A DNA stretch of 64,000 nt from JAHCHG01 sp965214585 (GCA_965214585.1 OZ243957.1:2852001-2916000); one strand, 5' to 3'; shown: positions 1 to 8,766, counted from the stretch's first letter. Notes: generated from the letters alone by a model not told the origin. Program-made: numbers and translations.

Positions 1-60
1 GCTGTCAGCCTGTTTAATCTGCGCCGGGAAAACGATACTTTTTTATTCGCAACGCGCCGG

Positions 61-84
61 AACAGGCTAACAGCCTGTTTTACG
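61..84. repeat. Short palindromic repeat (CGTAAAACAGGCT family)
   Basis: AACAGGCT and AGCCTGTT arms around a short centre, followed by TTACG. The same word recurs as a perfect palindrome at 1067-1095, imperfectly at 5901-5927, and as half-sites at 3279 and 16945 where it leads into a larger palindromic element. A related half-copy (GTCAGCCTGTTTAA) lies at 3-16. Confidence 0.7.
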
Positions 85-266
85 ATTGATTTACACTTTT
101 GACCCAATTATAAAAAATCATTTTTAATTTTCTCATATTTGGAGATGTGTTAAACAAATTTTTTATGAAAATCGGTTTTTTTGTATTGCACGTTACAGAA
201 ACCAAAAGAATAATTGCGTAAATTACAAAAAAGACTTCCAAAATCGAGTGGAGAAGTATCAATAAA

Positions 267-1025
267 ATGCAAACGGCATCAACGAATCAACAATTATCGA
301 AAAACAAAATTGAAAAATCTAATCGAACGGCTTCGGAAAAATCAAACAGGAACGTCGGCAAAACCGAAAGAATCGCGTCGGCAATCGGCGGCGGCGCGTT
401 GACCGCTTACGGCTTGAAACGCGGCGGTTGGACGGGCGTTTTATTGGCACTCGCGGGCGGCGCGTTCGTCAAGCGCGGCGTTACCGGATATTGCGAAGTC
501 TATGATGCACTCGGCGTGGATGGCGCGAAGGAAAAGAACGCAAACGTCAGCGTCGAAGGCGGCGCGGGCGTGAAAGTCGAAGAAAGCATAATAATTGAAA
601 AATCGCCCGAAGAATTATATCGTTTCTGGCGGAATTTTGAGAATTTGCCGCAGGTGATGAGTCATCTCGAACGGGTTGAAACACGCGGCGCGGGCAGTAA
701 ATCGCATTGGGTTGCCAAAGCTCCGTTCGGTCAAACGGTTGAATGGGACGCGGAAATTATCACCGATCATCCCGGAGAAATGATCGCGTGGCGTTCGCTG
801 GAAAATTCCGAAGTGGCAAACGCCGGATCGGTTCATTTTACGCCCGCCGCAAACGGAACGCAGGTGCGCGTCGTGCTGAAATACGATCCGCCGGGCGGAA
901 AAATTGGCGCGGCAGTCGCCAAATTATTCGGCGAAGAACCCGAAATGCAAATTGCGGACGATTTGCGACGTTTTAAAGGGTTGATGGAATCAAACGAACT
1001 GGCGCAAAAGGCGAAATTTGCTTGA
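267..1025 (+). CDS. SRPBCC-family protein with N-terminal DUF2892-like membrane module
   Basis: 252 residues. Residues ~35-90 are a glycine-rich hydrophobic stretch (GGGALTAYGL, GGAFVKRGVTGYC) resembling the two-helix DUF2892 inner-membrane module. From about residue 105 the protein reads as a START/polyketide-cyclase (SRPBCC) ligand-binding fold, with EKSPEELYRFWRNFENLP and a later WDAEIITDHPGEMIAWRS. The start is supported by GGAGAAG at 250-256, ten bases upstream. Members of this architecture usually sit with stress or envelope genes; their ligand is unknown. The next two genes on the same strand (an SDR and a GH1-like hydrolase) may be co-expressed, but a palindromic repeat at 1067-1095 separates this gene from them. 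Confidence 0.85.
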   Translation: MQTASTNQQLSKNKIEKSNRTASEKSNRNVGKTERIASAIGGGALTAYGLKRGGWTGVLLALAGGAFVKRGVTGYCEVYDALGVDGAKEKNANVSVEGGAGVKVEESIIIEKSPEELYRFWRNFENLPQVMSHLERVETRGAGSKSHWVAKAPFGQTVEWDAEIITDHPGEMIAWRSLENSEVANAGSVHFTPAANGTQVRVVLKYDPPGGKIGAAVAKLFGEEPEMQIADDLRRFKGLMESNELAQKAKFA

Positions 1026-1066
1026 GAATTAAGCAGACGAGGAAAGTAATTAAGTAAACCGCCAAA

Positions 1067-1095
1067 CGTAAAACAGGCTGTTAGCCTGTTTTACG
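1067..1095. repeat. Perfect 29-nt palindrome of the CGTAAAACAGGCT family
   Basis: Arms CGTAAAACAGGCT and AGCCTGTTTTACG (13 nt each) with a GTT loop, between the SRPBCC gene and the SDR gene. Could act as a transcript-stabilising or terminating hairpin, but it lacks a T-run. Confidence 0.8.
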
Positions 1096-1135
1096 TTTGT
1101 TCGGCAAATTTAACAATAAAAACCAAGGGAAATAT

Positions 1136-2008
1136 ATGTCGGAAAATCCACAGGAAAAACAGCAGAAACCGCCGTTTGACGAGCAAAAACAACAACCGCC
1201 GGGCAGCGAAGCGGAAATGGAAAACGCGCCCGATTACGGCGAGCAAAGTTATCGCGGCGCGGACAAATTAAAAGGCAAAACGGCGATTATCACTGGCGGT
1301 GATTCGGGCATCGGACGCGCCGTCGCGTTGGCGTTTGCGCGTGAAGGCGCGGATGTGCTTGTTTCGTATTTGAACGAAGAAGAAGACGCACGGGAAACGC
1401 GCCGCGTCGTTGAAGATGCCGGACAAAAATGTTTATTGATTCCCGGCGACATCGGCGATGAATCGCATTGCCAAAAAATCGTCGAACAGGCAAAAAATGA
1501 ATTCGGGCAAATTGATATTTTAGTCAACAACGCCGCGTTTCAGATGGCGCACGAAGGACTTTTGGATTTGCCGTCGGACGAGATCGAAAAGACTTTTCGG
1601 ACGAATATTTTGGCGATGTTTTATTTGTGCAAAGCCGCGCTGCCCGAAATGAAAGCGGGCGGCGCGATTATCAACACGGCTTCGATTGAAGCCTATGAAC
1701 CCGCGCCGACGCTGCTTGCTTACGCGGCGACAAAGGGCGCGATTGTCAATTTTACAAAAGGCTTAAACAAAGCCGCGATGAAACAAGGAATCCGCGTCAA
1801 CGCCGTTGCACCCGGTCCGGTTTGGACACCGCTTATTCCTTCGACGATGCCGCCCGAAGAGGTCGAAAAATTCGGCAAAGACACGCCGATCAAGCGACCC
1901 GCGCAGCCCGCAGAACTCGCGCCCGCTTATGTTTTTTTGGCTTCGGACGAAGCGAGTTATATCAGCGGCGAAATTCTGGGCGTAACCGGCGGCAAACCGC
2001 TTCCGTAA
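1136..2008 (+). CDS. SDR-family oxidoreductase (glucose-1-dehydrogenase / YghA-like)
   Basis: 290 residues from ATG 1136. An in-frame TTG at 1097 lies inside the palindromic repeat and is unlikely; AAGGGA at 1125-1130 supports 1136. After a charged, proline-rich ~45-residue N-terminal extension comes a Rossmann fold: TGGDSGIGRAVALAFA (the TGxxxGIG cofactor loop), NNAA, then the catalytic Ser in INTASIEAYE and the YAATK (YxxxK) pair, ending with SGEILGVTGGKPLP. The long polar extension is typical of the YghA/YhdF/general-stress subgroup. NAD(P)-dependent; substrate not predictable. The GH1-like gene starts 12 bp downstream, so the two are probably one operon. Confidence 0.93.
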   Translation: MSENPQEKQQKPPFDEQKQQPPGSEAEMENAPDYGEQSYRGADKLKGKTAIITGGDSGIGRAVALAFAREGADVLVSYLNEEEDARETRRVVEDAGQKCLLIPGDIGDESHCQKIVEQAKNEFGQIDILVNNAAFQMAHEGLLDLPSDEIEKTFRTNILAMFYLCKAALPEMKAGGAIINTASIEAYEPAPTLLAYAATKGAIVNFTKGLNKAAMKQGIRVNAVAPGPVWTPLIPSTMPPEEVEKFGKDTPIKRPAQPAELAPAYVFLASDEASYISGEILGVTGGKPLP

Positions 2009-2020
2009 TTTTTAAAAAAG

Positions 2021-3277
2021 ATGGACAAAGACATTAGATTGCCGACCGGCGGCGAAAAACATAAGTTTATTTTCTGCACGGGGATTGAAAACAGTTACCC
2101 GACGATTATCGGGCGCGACGGCACGGAAAAGCGCGTTGACCAGATGGAACTTTGCGGTCATTACGAGCATTGGCGCGAAGATTTTCGTCTGGTGCGCGAA
2201 CTCGGAATGAATTATCTGCGTTACGGTCCGCCGTATTACAAAACGCATCTCGCACCCGGCAAATACGATTGGGATTTTGCGGACGAAACTTACGACGAAC
2301 TGAAACGGCTCGAAATCACGCCGATCACCGATCTGTGTCATTTCGGCGTTCCCGATTGGATAAGGGATTTTCAAAACCCGGATTTTCCCGAATATTTCGC
2401 CGAATACGCCGAAGCCTTCGCCCGCCGCTACAATTGGACGCGGCTTTACACGCCGGTCAACGAAATTTTTATCACCGCGCTTTTTTCGGCACAATACGGC
2501 TGGTGGAACGAGCGTTTGCAGTCGGATAAAGCCTTTGTCAACGCCTTGAAAAATCTCGCCTGTGCCAATATTTTGGCGAAAGAAGCGATTTTGAGCGTTC
2601 AGCCCGATGCACTTTTTATTCAAAGCGAAACGACCGAATATTTTCATCCGTTAGAGCCGGAAGCCAGAGAACTCGCCGAATTTTACAACGAAAAACGGTT
2701 TCTCTCGCTCGATCTTTGTTACGGTTACGATATGCGGGCGTGTATGTATCTGTATTTGACCGACCACGGAATGAAACGCGAAGAATACGAATGGCTGATG
2801 CACCGCGGACGCAGAATAAAGCCGCATTGCGTGATGGGCAACGATTATTATCACACCAACGAGCATTACGTCTCCGCCGACGGCGAAATCACCGATTCGG
2901 GCGAAATTTTCGGTTATTATGTTATTACCAAACAGTATTATGACCGTTATCACTTGCCCGTGATGCACACCGAAACCAACTTGAAAGATGCTGAAAAAGC
3001 TCCGGCGTGGCTCAGAAAACAGTGGGAAAATATGATTCGCCTGCGCGAAGACGGCGTGCCGATCATCGGTTTTACGTGGTATTCGCTGATTGATCAAATT
3101 GACTGGGACACGGCTTTAAGAGAAGACAACGGTAATGTCAATCCACTCGGACTTTACGATCTGAACCGTCAAATCCGTCCCGTCGGCGAGGCTTACAAAA
3201 AATTGATCGAACAGTGGCGCAAACTTCTGCCGACGGAAAGCCGAAGCCTTGATATAAATCAATCTTTTACGGCTTGA
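2021..3277 (+). CDS. Glycoside hydrolase family 1-like protein
   Basis: 418 residues with a TIM-barrel hydrolase look. The putative acid/base glutamate lies in TPVNEIF and the putative nucleophile in HTETN, followed by the family-typical GFTWYSLIDQIDWDTAL and a NPLGLYDL/IRPVGEAYK end. This is the divergent GH1-like group also found fused to, or near, dTDP-4-dehydrorhamnose reductases rather than a classical beta-glucosidase (no canonical ENG motif). No signal peptide, so probably cytoplasmic. It directly follows the SDR gene. Reaction and substrate are inferred only at the level of a beta-glycosidase fold. Confidence 0.82.
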   Translation: MDKDIRLPTGGEKHKFIFCTGIENSYPTIIGRDGTEKRVDQMELCGHYEHWREDFRLVRELGMNYLRYGPPYYKTHLAPGKYDWDFADETYDELKRLEITPITDLCHFGVPDWIRDFQNPDFPEYFAEYAEAFARRYNWTRLYTPVNEIFITALFSAQYGWWNERLQSDKAFVNALKNLACANILAKEAILSVQPDALFIQSETTEYFHPLEPEARELAEFYNEKRFLSLDLCYGYDMRACMYLYLTDHGMKREEYEWLMHRGRRIKPHCVMGNDYYHTNEHYVSADGEITDSGEIFGYYVITKQYYDRYHLPVMHTETNLKDAEKAPAWLRKQWENMIRLREDGVPIIGFTWYSLIDQIDWDTALREDNGNVNPLGLYDLNRQIRPVGEAYKKLIEQWRKLLPTESRSLDINQSFTA

Positions 3278-3278
3278 A

Positions 3279-3504
3279 CGTAAGACAGACTGTATGGTTT
3301 TTGAAAAAAAACCACCGCAATAAATTGATCGAGTGAAACGCGGAGCGGACTGGAGCGCGGGGCGTTCCCCGCTTGCAATGAGCATCGCTTCGACGCGAAA
3401 AAGCCGCTATTTACTCGAACGCCGCATTATTAAACATTTTTTTCGCGCTTTCGCGCTCATTGCAACCGGGACGGGTTGCGCTCCAGTCCGCTCCGCGTTT
3501 TTAC
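3279..3504. repeat. Large palindromic element, copy A
   Basis: Core inverted repeat 3339-3497 with 20-nt terminal arms CGCGGAGCGGACTGGAGCGC and its complement, and nested inner arms (TTGCAATGAGC / GCTCATTGCAA). It is preceded by a CGTAAGACAGACTGTATGGT leader that matches the leader of copy B at 16945-17228. The cores of A and B are in opposite orientation. It sits between the convergent 3' ends of the GH1-like gene and galK. The small ORFs inside it are not genes. Confidence 0.85.
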
Positions 3505-3526
3505 GATATTTATTTTTCAAAAAACA

Positions 3527-4705
3527 TTAGCAAAAATCAACAATCTCGCTCGCGCCGTCGCCCGCCCGAAAAAGATAAACGTCCGGCGCAAAACCGAATT
3601 TTTCCGAATAATCCCGAACGATTTTTTTTTGAAAATTTTCAAAAGCATCACGTTTCAGCAAATTCACCGTGCAGCCGCCGAAACCGCCGCCGGTCATTCT
3701 CGCGCCGCAAACTCCTTCGATTTTTCCGGCGATTTCAACCAGCAGGTCGAGTTCGGCGCAGCTGACTGCGTAATCGTCGCGCAAGGATTCGTGCGAGGCG
3801 AACATCAATCGCCCGACTTCTTTCAAGTCGCCTTTTCGCAGATTCTCCGCCGCACGAAGCGTTCTTTTATTTTCGCCGATAACGTGCCGACAGCGGCGTT
3901 TTATTTTATCGGGCAAAAGATTTTTAAACTTTTCAAAATCGCTTTCGCTCACGTCGCGCAGACTTTTGATTTCCGGCAGTTTTTCGCGCAAAATCTCAAC
4001 GCCCGTTTCGCACTCCGAACGGCGCACGTTGTATTCGCCCGCCGCAAGTTCGTGGCTGACGTTTGAATTGCAGACGGCAATGACCGTATCACCCAAATCG
4101 AGCGGAATTTGTTCGATTTTAAGCGAACGGCAATCAAGCAGAAGCGCGTGACTTTTTCTGCCGAACGCGGACGCGAACTGATCCATAATTCCCGAACGAA
4201 CGCCGACGAATTCGTGTTCGGCACGCTGCGCGGCAAACGCCAATACGGTTCGATTGATTTCGATGTCGTTTAAGGCAAGCAAAGCGTATCCGACGGAAAT
4301 TTCCAGAGAGGCGGACGAAGAAAGCCCCGCGCCGACGGGAACATCCGAAGAAAAAATCAAATCCGCGCCGCTTTTCAAGCCGAACCTTTCGCCGACGCAC
4401 CGCGCCGCGCCTTCAACGTAATCAATCCAATTTCCGCGCCTTTTAATCGCTTCTTCGCGCAAATCAAACGAAAATTTTTCGCCGACATCAAGCGCGTGAA
4501 CATTTATTTTTAAATCATCACGCCTCGCGCCGGCAACCAAAGTTTCGCGGTCAATGGCAAACGGCAAAACAAAACCGTCGTTGTAATCGGTGTGTTCGCC
4601 GATCAAATTAACTCTGCCGGGAGCGCGAAAAACGCGCGGATTTAACCCGTAAATTTGTCTGAATTTTTCGCGCAGTTCCGCCATTTTCATTTTTCGATTT
4701 TCCAT
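3527..4705 (-). CDS. galK: Galactokinase
   Basis: 392 residues, normal family length. GHMP-kinase signatures are all visible: substrate motif GRVNLIGEHTDYNDG near the N-terminus, the ATP-binding PVGAGLSSSASLE around residue 125, and MTGGGFGG near residue 340. Phosphorylates galactose to galactose-1-phosphate in the Leloir pathway. The start is ambiguous: ATGs at 4705, 4690 (forming an ATGA overlap with the galT stop) and 4684. Overlap with galT indicates translational coupling, and the downstream end faces a large palindrome. Confidence 0.96.
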   Translation of the reverse strand: MENRKMKMAELREKFRQIYGLNPRVFRAPGRVNLIGEHTDYNDGFVLPFAIDRETLVAGARRDDLKINVHALDVGEKFSFDLREEAIKRRGNWIDYVEGAARCVGERFGLKSGADLIFSSDVPVGAGLSSSASLEISVGYALLALNDIEINRTVLAFAAQRAEHEFVGVRSGIMDQFASAFGRKSHALLLDCRSLKIEQIPLDLGDTVIAVCNSNVSHELAAGEYNVRRSECETGVEILREKLPEIKSLRDVSESDFEKFKNLLPDKIKRRCRHVIGENKRTLRAAENLRKGDLKEVGRLMFASHESLRDDYAVSCAELDLLVEIAGKIEGVCGARMTGGGFGGCTVNLLKRDAFENFQKKIVRDYSEKFGFAPDVYLFRAGDGASEIVDFC

Positions 4706-5682
4706 TCGACAGGCTCGACTAAATTCCGCAGTTCCGCCGCTTTTTCTTCGGGCAGAGTGTCGTTAATAAACATTCCCGCGCCGGTTTCGCTTCCGGCGAC
4801 AAATTTCAATTTCGTGGCGGATCGCATCGGCGGGTAAAATTCGATGTGAAAATGATAAAAATCGTAATTCGCCGCGTCGCTTGGTCGTGAGTGAATCGCC
4901 ATAATATACGGAAAAGACACACTGAAAAGCCGATCAAAAGCCGACAAAATTTGTTTGAGAATTTCCGCCAAATCCATTTCTTCCCGCCGCGAAAAATCGG
5001 TCAACGCTTGCAGATGTCGCTTCGGCGAGATGTGCGTTTCATACGGATAACGGGCAAAAAAAGGGACGTAGGCGATAAAAGATTCATTTTCGGCAACGAC
5101 TCTTTTTGTAAATCTTTTTTCTTCCCGCAAAATGTCGCAGAGCAGACAATTTCCCTTTTCGGCTTTGTATTCCCGCGTCTGTTTGAGTTCTCTTTCAATA
5201 CGCGGCGGCACGAACGGGTAAGCGTAAATCTGCCCGTGCGGATGATACAGAGTTACGCCGACGGCTTCGCCTTTATTTTCAAAAATAAAAACGTATCGAA
5301 TAAAATCAAGCAAATCTAGTTCTTTAAAGCGATGCCGCCAAACTTTGACGAGTTTGTAAATTTGCTCGACGGGTTCGTTTGCCAGCGAAGTCGTGTGATC
5401 GGGGGAGTAAATAATCACTTCGCAAACGCCCTGCGAAGGTCGCACCGGATAAAGTTCGGTTGAAGCAATCGCGGGCGTTTCCGGTTCTCGTTGAAGGCTC
5501 GGAAATTTATTTTCAAAAACAGCAATATCGTAAGTATCAAAGGGAACTTCGGTTGGAAAACCGCCCGCTTTTGTCGGGCAAAGCGGGCAAAAATCCTTCG
5601 GCGGCAAAAACGTGCGTTCCTGCCGCTTAGTCGCCGTCGCCGTCCATTCGCCCAAAAGCGGATTCCATCGTAGTTCAGACAT
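4687..5682 (-). CDS. galT: Galactose-1-phosphate uridylyltransferase
   Basis: 331 residues when started at ATG 5682, where SELRWNPLLGEW begins and GAGGA lies just upstream; the longer frame to 5760 runs into the preceding small ORF. Shows the zinc-type cysteine pairs CPLC and CLLC, the HPHGQIYAYPFVP active-site segment whose second His is uridylylated, and the C-terminal HFHIEFYPP histidines. Transfers UMP between UDP-glucose and galactose-1-phosphate. Sandwiched between a small ORF whose stop overlaps its start and galK, with which its stop overlaps, so the three are translationally coupled. Confidence 0.96.
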   Translation of the reverse strand: MSELRWNPLLGEWTATATKRQERTFLPPKDFCPLCPTKAGGFPTEVPFDTYDIAVFENKFPSLQREPETPAIASTELYPVRPSQGVCEVIIYSPDHTTSLANEPVEQIYKLVKVWRHRFKELDLLDFIRYVFIFENKGEAVGVTLYHPHGQIYAYPFVPPRIERELKQTREYKAEKGNCLLCDILREEKRFTKRVVAENESFIAYVPFFARYPYETHISPKRHLQALTDFSRREEMDLAEILKQILSAFDRLFSVSFPYIMAIHSRPSDAANYDFYHFHIEFYPPMRSATKLKFVAGSETGAGMFINDTLPEEKAAELRNLVEPVEWKIEK

Positions 5683-5854
5683 TTTTTTCCTCAACGGTTT
5701 CGCGGCGAGGCTTCGATTTTTTATCGGTTTCCGAAGATGAATTTGAAAGCGATTCGTCAAAGTCGTAAAAGATCATACAACGTCCGTCCGCCAAAGCAAT
5801 TGTGCGGATTTGCATCAGCGGTGAATCGTCTGAATCTACGCTTTTATTTTTCAT
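5675..5854 (-). CDS. Small hypothetical protein coupled to galT
   Basis: 59 residues from ATG 5854. The centre, MQIRTIALADGRCMIFYDFDE, reads as one compact beta-rich segment; the C-terminal third is charged and probably disordered. Its stop overlaps the galT start in ATGTCTGA, the sort of arrangement that couples translation. No family recognised. Reality is supported by the coupling and the organised core; it could still be a leader ORF. Confidence 0.5.
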   Translation of the reverse strand: MKNKSVDSDDSPLMQIRTIALADGRCMIFYDFDESLSNSSSETDKKSKPRRETVEEKNV

Positions 5855-5900
5855 CGAACCGTTTGCGAAATTATGTTTCAATTTTATCAATCTCTTAAAT

Positions 5901-5927
5901 GTAAAGCAGACTAACAGCCTGTTTTAC
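5901..5927. repeat. Imperfect palindrome of the CGTAAAACAGGCT family
   Basis: GTAAAGCAGACT / AGCCTGTTTTAC arms between the 3' end of the UDP-galactopyranose mutase gene and the small ORF upstream of galT. Confidence 0.65.
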
Positions 5928-5932
5928 GGTGT

Positions 5933-7138
5933 CTAAAAATTGGCAGCCGCTTTGCCTTTGCCGTTTCCATCCGGTTTTATCGGAACAACCGGAATTGACA
6001 TCGGAATTTTTCGTTTTACCGCCGTCAAAACCGTCGCGTCCCGGCGTTTCATTTTTTCGATTTTGCCGTATTCAGTTAATGCCTGCGCGACGATCTGATC
6101 CATATTGTAGTATTTGTAGGTCGCCAGTCTGCCGACAAAATGCACGTCGTCGCGTTCGTCAGCCAACCGTTTGTATTCATTGTAAATTTCGGCGTTTTCC
6201 TTGCGCGGAATCGGGTAATACGGATCGCCTTCCGCTTGCGGATATTCATAAACGACGCTCGTTTTGCGGTGTTCCTGTCCGGTTAAGTATTTAAATTCCG
6301 TGATGCGCGTATATGCCTGTTCGTTCGGATAATTGACAACCGGCGCGTCTTGGAATTTTTCGCCGTCGTGAGTTTCGTGTTTGAATTCCAGCGAGCGATA
6401 CGGCAGTTTTCCGTAGCGGTAATTGAAAAACGAATCAACCGGACCTGTGTAAATCATTTGTTTATAAGAAATTTCATTTTCGATTTCGCGGTAATCGCAG
6501 TTAAGCATTATTTTGATGTTCGTTGACGCGAGCATTTTTTCAAACATTTTCGTGTAGCCGTGTTTCGGCATCGCTTGAAAAGAGTCGGTAAAATATCGGT
6601 CATCGCGGTTTGTTCTGGTCGGAACGCGGGACGTAACCGAAGCGTCCAGTTCCGACGGGTCGAGTCCCCATTGTTTGCGGGTGTAGCCGCGAAAAAACTT
6701 TTCGTAAAGTTCGCGCCCGACTTTTGAAACGACGACATCTTCCGAAGTTTTGATATACTCGACGGGTTCGGCGAGTTTTTCAAAAAATTCCTCCGCCTCG
6801 AAAGCCGTCAGATTCTGCCCGTAAAGTTTGTTGATCGTGTCCAAGTTAATCGGAATCGGCACGAGCATTCCGTCAACCATCGCCAAAACTCTGTGCTGAT
6901 ATTCGCGCCATTCGGTAAATCTGCCGAGATAGTCGAAAACCTCTTTCGAGTTGGTGTGAAAAATATGCGGTCCGTATTTGTGTATTAAAATTCCGTCTTC
7001 GTTGTAAAAATCGTAAGCGTTGCCGCCGATATGATTACGCTTATCGCAAATCAAAACTTTTTTGTTCGAGCCGTTCGCCAATCTTTCCGCCAAAACGCTG
7101 CCGACAAATCCTGCACCTACTATCAAATAATCAAACAT
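5933..7138 (-). CDS. glf: UDP-galactopyranose mutase
   Basis: 401 residues. N-terminal FAD-binding Rossmann motif VGAGFVGSVLAERLA, then the mutase hallmarks GGNAYDFYNEDGILIHKYGP and HIFHTNSKEVFDYL, KQWGLDPSELDASVTSRVP, and a C-terminal FVGRLATYKYYNMDQIV. Interconverts UDP-galactopyranose and UDP-galactofuranose, the donor for Galf-containing surface glycans. AGGGGA lies ten bases before the ATG. Upstream on the same strand is a glycosyltransferase ending 39 bp away, and downstream are galT and galK, so the block can make UDP-galactose and then UDP-Galf. Confidence 0.96.
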   Translation of the reverse strand: MFDYLIVGAGFVGSVLAERLANGSNKKVLICDKRNHIGGNAYDFYNEDGILIHKYGPHIFHTNSKEVFDYLGRFTEWREYQHRVLAMVDGMLVPIPINLDTINKLYGQNLTAFEAEEFFEKLAEPVEYIKTSEDVVVSKVGRELYEKFFRGYTRKQWGLDPSELDASVTSRVPTRTNRDDRYFTDSFQAMPKHGYTKMFEKMLASTNIKIMLNCDYREIENEISYKQMIYTGPVDSFFNYRYGKLPYRSLEFKHETHDGEKFQDAPVVNYPNEQAYTRITEFKYLTGQEHRKTSVVYEYPQAEGDPYYPIPRKENAEIYNEYKRLADERDDVHFVGRLATYKYYNMDQIVAQALTEYGKIEKMKRRDATVLTAVKRKIPMSIPVVPIKPDGNGKGKAAANF

Positions 7139-7177
7139 CTTTTTTATTCCCCTTGTTTATAAATTTTTTTATAATTT

Positions 7178-8353
7178 TCAAACCGTCGCCCGCGCCGTTT
7201 TCGGCTGTTCGGCGATTGCTTGTTTTATCAAATCGTTCATTTCCGCAAATGTTTTGTCCCACGACATTTGCGACAAAAATCCGTCTGCTTTTTTTTCGCG
7301 TTTGTCGGCATTTTCATCGCTCAAAAGTTTTTCGCAAGCCGCCGCGAATTCTTGCGCCGTTTCCGCAATCTCGACCAAATTCAATTCGCCGTAAGGTTGG
7401 ACGACATCGCGGATCGGCGTGGAAACGATTGGCAAGCCCGCCGCCAGATATTCAGGCGTTTTCGTCGGACTGATAAATTCGGTTGATTCATTTAACGCGA
7501 ACGGCATCAAACCGATGTCCCAACCCGCCATATACGCGGGCAAATCCTTGTAATCTTTACCGCCGAGATAATGTATATTCTCGCGGCGCGGCAGATCGTC
7601 TTCCGAAATTTTTACCACCGGACCGATCAACACAAACTGCCAATCGGGTTTTAAATCCGCCGCGTCCGCTAAAAGTTCCAGATTTATGCGCTCGTCAATC
7701 ACGCCGCAGTAACCGAGTCGCGGCGAAGATATTTCCGTCTGATCGGCGGGTTCTTTTTCAATATTTTTCGCCTGCGAAAAATGCTCTTTGTCTATGCTCG
7801 ACGGAAACGCGAAAACTTTTTTATGTTTGTCCTTTTTCGCTTCAAAAAGGCTCTGCCCGCCGGTGAAAACCAGATCGGCTTTTTCCAACAGTCTTTTTTC
7901 GTTTTCGAGCAGTTCGGGCGGCGCGTTCTTAAACGCCGAAAGTTCGTCCATACAATCGAAAACCGTCAAAGACGGCTTCAGATGCGCTGTAAATTCCATC
8001 GCCGTCGGCGTGTAAAACCACAAAAGATAATTTTTGATTTCTTTACTCTGAATGAGTTTTTCGAGCATCGCCCGTTCGATCTTTGAAACGTCGCCGCGTT
8101 CTCGTTCTTCGTGTGAGATGCGCGGCACGACGACGAATAAATTATTTTCCATTTCGGAAACGTCAAGAAAAGTCGGACGTTCGGAAAAAATCGGTTCTTC
8201 AAAAAAGAACACGCGCCCCGTTTTCGCAAAACGGCTCAAAAGATGCTGCGGACGCTGATAAACAAAGCCCCAACGAAGATGCGAAAGACAGACGACATCG
8301 AGATTTTCGATTTTGTCCTTTGATTCTAACGAGTTCACTGAATTCTTATTCAT
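7178..8353 (-). CDS. Glycosyltransferase, group 1 (Glf-associated)
   Basis: 391 residues from ATG 8353, which has GAGGT eleven bases upstream; the open frame to 8422 has no such site. The N-terminal CLSHLRWGFVYQRPQHLLSR is typical of transferases encoded beside or fused to Glf. The C-terminal half has a GT-B nucleotide-sugar domain (LGYCGVIDERINLELL, then SPTKTPEYLAAGLPIVSTP, the E-x7-E type region). Likely adds a sugar, plausibly Galf, to a surface polymer; the acceptor is unknown. Same operon as glf. Confidence 0.88.
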   Translation of the reverse strand: MNKNSVNSLESKDKIENLDVVCLSHLRWGFVYQRPQHLLSRFAKTGRVFFFEEPIFSERPTFLDVSEMENNLFVVVPRISHEERERGDVSKIERAMLEKLIQSKEIKNYLLWFYTPTAMEFTAHLKPSLTVFDCMDELSAFKNAPPELLENEKRLLEKADLVFTGGQSLFEAKKDKHKKVFAFPSSIDKEHFSQAKNIEKEPADQTEISSPRLGYCGVIDERINLELLADAADLKPDWQFVLIGPVVKISEDDLPRRENIHYLGGKDYKDLPAYMAGWDIGLMPFALNESTEFISPTKTPEYLAAGLPIVSTPIRDVVQPYGELNLVEIAETAQEFAAACEKLLSDENADKREKKADGFLSQMSWDKTFAEMNDLIKQAIAEQPKTARATV

Positions 8354-8488
8354 TATTTTTATTACCTCAAACTTAAATTTCGCTTTGAGTTGAGTTCTGC
8401 TGATTTTTAAAATTTCGCACACGAAAACTTCGCGTAAAAAACTTTACCGCCGATTACGCAAAGTTTTCGTCTGTTTTATTGATTTAAC

Positions 8489-8665
8489 TTACTTTTTCTT
8501 ACCCGAACCGCCTTTTTTGCCGCCGCCGTCTTGTTTATTAACGGTTGCCCACGCGCGTTTTTCGGCTTCGTCTTCGCTCACGCCTTTTTATTCATAGCTT
8601 TCTTCGATGTGTTCGGCTTGGCGTTTTTGTTTGTCGGTGTATTGTGATTTATCTCCTCTCGGCAT
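8489..8665 (-). pseudogene. Small KGG-type stress protein gene interrupted by in-frame TAA
   Basis: From ATG 8663-8665, with AGGAGG just upstream, the frame reads MPRGDKSQYTDKQKRQAEHI and then EESYE, a TAA at 8588-8590, and KGVSEDEAEKRAWATVNKQ followed by a GGGKKGGSGKKK tail. The two halves form one 58-codon unit matching a common small hydrophilic family (PRGDKS...KRAWATVNK...). Everything else about the gene (start, ribosome site, frame, tail) is intact, so this looks like a single nonsense change rather than old decay. A sequencing error is the main alternative. Confidence 0.75.
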
Positions 8666-8766
8666 AAATTTTCCTCCTTGTAAATTGTTTTTCGTTCTCC
8701 AATAGTTAAAGTATATTAAAAATTTATTCGCCCTTTACCGTCGGCAAAATAACATTGCCTTTAATT

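Noticed and set aside
80..262. 60-residue minus-strand ORF with a hydrophobic start
   Set aside because: AT-rich, no ribosome site, overlaps the upstream region of the SRPBCC gene and a palindrome; composition looks like chance.
3333..3530. ORFs inside palindromic element A
   Set aside because: Composition is that of the inverted repeat; no start signal and no protein family resemblance.
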